Shown here: one piece after another, positions 60,127 to 64,000 of the stretch | Layout of the letters: each line of letters starts with the position of its first letter | How positions within the stretch are numbered: position 1 is the first letter of the stretch | Assembly (NCBI GenBank): GCA_963978895.1 | Contig: OZ022241.1 | Coordinates: forward strand, 17,465,064 to 17,529,063 | Direction: 5' to 3' | DNA from: Erpobdella octoculata | Taxonomy: Eukaryota; Annelida; Clitellata; Hirudinida; Erpobdellidae | Length of the DNA stretch: 64,000 nucleotides | Notes under the pieces: generated by a model | Seen by the model: only the letters and a program-made list of their open reading frames with translations | What the model was told of the DNA's origin: nothing | Databases searched by the model: none | Translations under genes and position numbers: made by a program

Positions 60127-61193
60127 CTAGCTGGGTTACCCGGCGTTGCCCGGGGAATTTAAAGGTTTTTTTATCGTTTTTCTCTCTGGCTCCCGTTTCC
60201 TTAACCGCTCGTTTGCCCGGGCATCTTTGCATCTATTGAAACATTTATGCAGATACTTTTGATTTTTAATTAAAAGAAATACAACAAACACATACAGTCA
60301 TTTTATTGCAAAGCTTTCTTATACACAATGTTTTTTGTTTTTCCATAAGGTGCATTAATAGTTATACTATTATACTTAAAATACATTAATAGTTATATTG
60401 ATATACTCACTCGCAATAAATTTTTCAATTTTCTTGTCTGTAAGCACAAAATAATATCTGTTAGTGTTAGACTAAAAGTAGCACAAAATAATATCTGTTA
60501 GAGGTTAGAGTGGTTAGATTGGTTAGAGTGGTTAGACTGGTAGAGCGATAATGATAGCCTGACACACAACGACCGAAACAATTTACAATTTAATATATAC
60601 ACAACAATAATTAACAATTAAATAATATAAAAATAGTAGCCTAAGTAAATAATATAAGAATAGTAGCCTAAGTTTTTAAATTACTTTGATTTCGAGAAAC
60701 CGAGACGATAAACAGCGAATGTAAACAAAACATAGCTCTGATACAATAGCGAAAATATTTAAAAAAATTAATTTTCTAAAACATTCAAAAACATTTGAAC
60801 GATATACAGTAATTAAAAAAATAATAGTATAGTATATAGTATATTATATATTACTTTTGATATAATTGATATAAGTAAAATAATACTCACTTTTGATTTT
60901 GAGAAATCGCGACAACCAACAACGACGGAACAGAAGTCGAAAGCAACCCTATACTAAGCTCGTTAAGCCGCGATATAATTGCATAGATAAAATATTTCTA
61001 AAAATTAATTTTCTAAAATTGCATAGATAAAATATTTCTAAAAATTAATTTTCTAAAAACATTCAAAACAATTTTTTTAAATAAATGAGATTATTTGTTA
61101 GGTGGTAAATGTTTATTATGTAAAATTTCGTGCAAATCCCTTCATTGGTTTTGGCGTTATTAATGAACATACGTTGCCTTTTATATATATAGA
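60127..61193 (-). mobile_element. Helitron (A-related), complete, with readable empty site
   Basis: On the minus strand it starts TCTATATATATAAAAGGCAA and ends CCCCGGGCAACGCCGGGTAA followed by CCCAGCTAG. The hairpin CCCGG-GCAACG-CCGGG lies 11 nt before CTAG. The flanks join as AAATAA|TTGATCTATAAAA, exactly the sequence of a neighbouring repeat unit at about 61246-61273, so it inserted between A and T without duplication. The interior is AT-rich with a (GTTAGAGTG)n block at 60500-60540. No Rep or helicase frame. Confidence 0.85.
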
Positions 61194-61337
61194 TTATTTA
61201 TTTAGGTCAATTACTTATATATGTCAATTATTTATTTAGGTTAATTATTTTTATAGATCAATTATTTTAGAAGGTAAATTATTTTGTATTATTTCGATTA
61301 CCAATATAAAAATTTACTTTTTTCTAAATCTAATAAA

Positions 61338-62135
61338 CTAGTGGCTTTGCCCGTCCCAAGAATTTCTGATATGATGTAGCTCTGTGGTGTCATGGCGTTT
61401 CGGTTCTGAACTAAATTGAATTCGGTTTGTTTTTTGTTTCTCGTGGAGACTGTGAGTTTTTTCTTTTCCAATCTCTTTTTTCCACACTATTTTTTAATAA
61501 TATATCCAGAATAACTATCGACTGCAGTTTTTTCTAAAAAAATTGTTGTCTGTTCTGTATCTATCTTGCATCAAAAAATCATTTTTCAAATTATTCATAA
61601 AAGTTTCTCCAGGGACATATATTTTTTGGTGCACGTTCTGTTTTTGACATTTCTGAACGAGTGAGTAAGTGAGTGAGTGAGTGAGTGAGTGAGTGAGTGA
61701 GTGAGTGAGTGAGTGAGTGAGTGAGTGAGTGAGTGAGTGAGTGAGTGAGTGAGTGAGTGAGTGAGTGAGTGAGTGAGTGAGTGAGTGAGTGAGTGAGTGA
61801 GTGAGTGAGTGAGTGAGTGAGTGAGTGAGTGAGTGAGTGAGTGAGTGATTGAGTGAGTGAGTGAGTGAGTGAGTGAGTGAGTGAGTGAGTGAGTGAGTGA
61901 GTGAGTGAGTGAGTGAGTGAGTGAGTGAGTGAGTGAGTGAGTGAGTGAGTGAGTGAGTGAGTGAGTGAGTGAGTGAGTGAGTGAGTGAGTGAGTGAGTGA
62001 GTGAGTGAGTGAGTGAGTGAGTGAGTGAGTGAGTGAGTGAGTGAGTGAGTGAGTGAGTGAGTGAGTGAGTGAGTGAGTGAGTGAGTGAGTGAGTGAGTGA
62101 GTGAGTGAGTGAGTGAGCGAGCAAGTGAGTTAGGC
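61338..62135 (-). mobile_element. Helitron-D-like element with (CACT)n
   Basis: On the minus strand the 3' end reads TTGGGACGGGCAAAGCCACTAG and T follows (plus-strand boundary AATAAA|CTAGTGGC at 61338). The 5' side holds the long CACT tract beginning just inside CCTAGCCTAACTCACTTGC. Same order as Helitron-D at 39089. The 5' boundary is approximate. Confidence 0.5.
61660..62119 (-). repeat. (CACT)n microsatellite, about 460 bp (GAGT on plus)
   Basis: About 113 tetranucleotide units with a single GATT variant near 61848, flanked by degenerate GAGTAAGT and GAGCGAGCAAGT units. The second large tract of this motif in the window. Confidence 0.97.
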
Positions 62136-62141
62136 TAGGAC

Positions 62142-62860
62142 ATTTTGTAAATATTTTGTAATATTTTTGTAAATATAAGTATATTTGTTACTCTATGATT
62201 TTGATAAAGAAGACTGCATGATCGGGTCAAATTGATATTGTGAAGTTCAATTAAAGTTAAAACAATAAAACATCAAAATTTTTTATTAATGATGTTACGA
62301 ACAATTATATCAATCATCGCGAAGATAAATAAGTATTTTCCATTTACGATCCTCTGATCAAAACAAACCCGAAAAATTCCCGATTTTCGGCCCGATTTTA
62401 AGGTCGGCTAATATACGAGTCGTGCATATTACCTAATAATAACCATTTCAATTCAGGAGTCGGCTTATAAGCATGTATATAAAGTTGCGTATCAATTTTT
62501 ATTACAAATAAGTCATCATAATTTGGAGGTTCCTTGAAACCTGGGCCTCCCAACCGGGTGGGTCAGGGTGTGATAACCGCAGTACTGTACCATGCTGACG
62601 GGGCGGCAAATTCCTGGTAACCCTTAGACTCAGAATTTTACATTCGCCCTTTCAGACAAATGACAATCTTCATCTTTGCATTCCCCGTCTTATTATCATA
62701 AACGTCATCATCATCACCATCGTCATCATCATCATCACCACGATCATCACCACCACCATCATTATCCTCATCATATACATCATCTAAATCATAAACAAAT
62801 TATTACCATCACCACCACCACCAAAATCATCACCGGAAACCCCAAAATATATGATGATCT
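62142..62860. other. Non-coding with (CAT)n tract
   Basis: An imperfect CATCAT/CACCAC tract at 62698-62825 lies directly upstream of the exon at 62869. Otherwise AT-rich with no frame. Confidence 0.5.
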
Positions 62861-62868
62861 TTTTTCAG

Positions 62869-62997
62869 CGAAGAGCTAGATGGCCGAATACGTCAGCTGT
62901 ATCAAATGAATGAAGAACTTCACGAAAGCGTCAAAAAGAATACTGACCTTGAATTAACCTTAACAGAACTAACAAAAGAAAGAGATGTATTACAAAA
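62869..62997 (+). CDS. Internal exon of a coiled-coil gene (partial)
   Basis: TTTTTTCAG precedes and GTGAGT follows, a consensus acceptor and donor. The 129-nt exon is open in one frame (phase 2 in and 2 out, so length-neutral). It encodes EELDGRIRQLYQMNEELHES, VKKNTDLELTLTELTKERDV and LQ, a clean heptad helix of about 42 residues. No partner exon to the left was found within several kb. It could belong to the next exon candidate at 63581-63793. Family not recognised. Confidence 0.55.
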
Positions 62998-63164
62998 GTG
63001 AGTGGCTATTTTTGTAACGGTTGTTCATTAAAAAACACGAATTTCAGATAACGGGAGTTTTCTATTAATCCTTTTTTCCAATATAATCTCCTTTTCCTCG
63101 GACGTATGAAAATTTATTTTAGACTCATAAGGATTCATTTTAGTTGTAATGTTTATTTATTACA

Positions 63165-63440
63165 AGTTTTTATTTAGGTTACAATCTCTGTTTGTGTGTG
63201 TATGTGTGTGTGTGTGGCTTTTTCTGTACGCAAATCTTGCAAGTAAAATTTAACCAGTTTTTTGACTAGCTAGGAAGCTGAAACTTTCAGCATATCTTTA
63301 TATGGGATGACAATACATGATTTAATAAAAAAAAAAGTTAATTGAACATCTTTCGTATACATACACACATACAGAGTGTTTTTGAAATCAAAGTTTGTGT
63401 TAAAAACTCCTTTTTTCCTTTACTTGCTTTGTTATTGCTA
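63165..63440 (+). repeat. Family E interspersed repeat
   Basis: TTACAATCTCTGTTTGTGTG, TTGCAAGTAAAATTTAACCA, GAAGCTGAAACTTTCAGCAT and GATGACAATACATGATTT. It lies in the presumed intron between the two right-edge exon candidates. Confidence 0.65.
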
Positions 63441-63580
63441 TAATGTAATTAATTTTTCAGTAGATTTATTCAACTAATAATATGTTATGGCGTTTGACTA
63501 TATGGTTATGGTTTGTTTTAAAACTTAATAGCAGCCATTAACATTTATAATATACTTTTTTGAAAATTTCATTGTTGAAG

Positions 63581-63793
63581 GTGTATCTTCTCAAAATATC
63601 CCAGTTCCGTATATCCATGTTGAGAGTATATCGATTAGGATATTTTTGTTGTGATCCCCCTGATAAAAATGTATCTGTCGATTCTGTTGAGAGTAACAAT
63701 AATGCTCCTGTTGTTGAAAATTGTGTTGTATACAAATTTCTTTTTGATGTGGATAATGTTCATGATGATAGTGATAATATCTCTGCTATAAAA
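63581..63793 (+). CDS. Exon candidate at right edge (5' boundary uncertain)
   Basis: One open frame reads VYRLGYFCCDPPDKNVSVDS, VESNNNAPVVENCVVYKFLF and DVDNVHDDSDNISAIK, followed at once by GTAAGT (donor at 63794, phase 0). Composition and the clean donor look coding. The acceptor could be the AG at 63579-63580 or one further in. An AG near 63625 would match the phase of the exon ending at 62997 and join as K-VYRLGYF. Family not recognised. Confidence 0.45.
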
Positions 63794-64000
63794 GTAAGTT
63801 ATTTAAAAGCATTTGAATATGTTGAAAAATAAGAGTAAACCACGGTTAAAAACTAGTTTAATAGTCAGAAAAAACTCAATAAAAATAAAGTTTTAAAAAG
63901 TCATAATACGGCAACTTTTAAAAACTTTAAGAAACTTTATATATTTTTTAGTTTATTAACTTTTTCTATCATAATAATATATTTATTTTTTCGGTTTGAC

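Overview
This is a 64 kb piece of an AT-rich, intron-containing animal genome, and most of it is transposon sequence inserted into older transposon sequence. The animal assignment rests on GT-AG split coding exons, interstitial TTAGGG blocks, the first exon of a secreted M14 metallocarboxypeptidase, tRNA-derived SINEs, L2/CR1-like LINE remnants, hAT, pogo-like and Harbinger-like DNA elements, a Ty3/Gypsy-type LTR element and many non-autonomous Helitrons. I cannot fix the phylum; an invertebrate fits best.

Host genes are few. They are: a carboxypeptidase first exon (658-895, minus); a four-exon gene for a 190-residue coiled-coil protein (22949-25848, plus; all three junctions keep phase); an intronless-looking 482-codon coiled-coil/acidic protein (46270-47718, plus); and exon candidates of a further coiled-coil gene at the right edge (62869-62997 and about 63581-63793, plus). 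None except the carboxypeptidase is recognised.

Layout. 1-8.8 kb: small MITEs, two hAT remnants, a CR1-type LINE with a broken catalytic motif, a SINE. 8.8-15.2 kb: a 6.4 kb element with 44-bp near-perfect terminal inverted repeats, enclosing a probable TA-flanked element that carries a Psq/CENP-B-type DNA-binding ORF and a large conserved repeat-associated ORF cut by a SINE. 15.7-20.1 kb: an outer TIR element holding one SINE into which two Foldback-like elements inserted in opposite orientation, each with a perfect 9-bp target duplication. 20.5-22.9 kb: a stack of nested MITEs. 23-25.8 kb: the four-exon gene with a Helitron in its second intron. 26-45 kb and 49-62 kb: Helitron territory, where short elements with a 5' TC end, a 3' hairpin and CTAG carry private, expanded satellites ((TA)n, (CACT)n of about 1.7 kb, 18-bp and about 155-bp units). 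An internally deleted LTR retrotransposon (33654-37084) sits in one of them. 57.8-58.7 kb: an element whose termini are GGACATTTCCCCC arrays around telomere-like repeats.

The most informative observations are target-site reconstructions. Two Helitrons have an empty site readable in this same window (A|T insertion, no duplication). The two Foldback-like copies, one MITE, one SINE and the LTR element have exact duplications of 9, 9, 9, 11 and 5 bp. Long open frames built of IYIY, SLTH, RLPVAF or KCSRQN repeats are satellite artefacts and are not annotated as genes.
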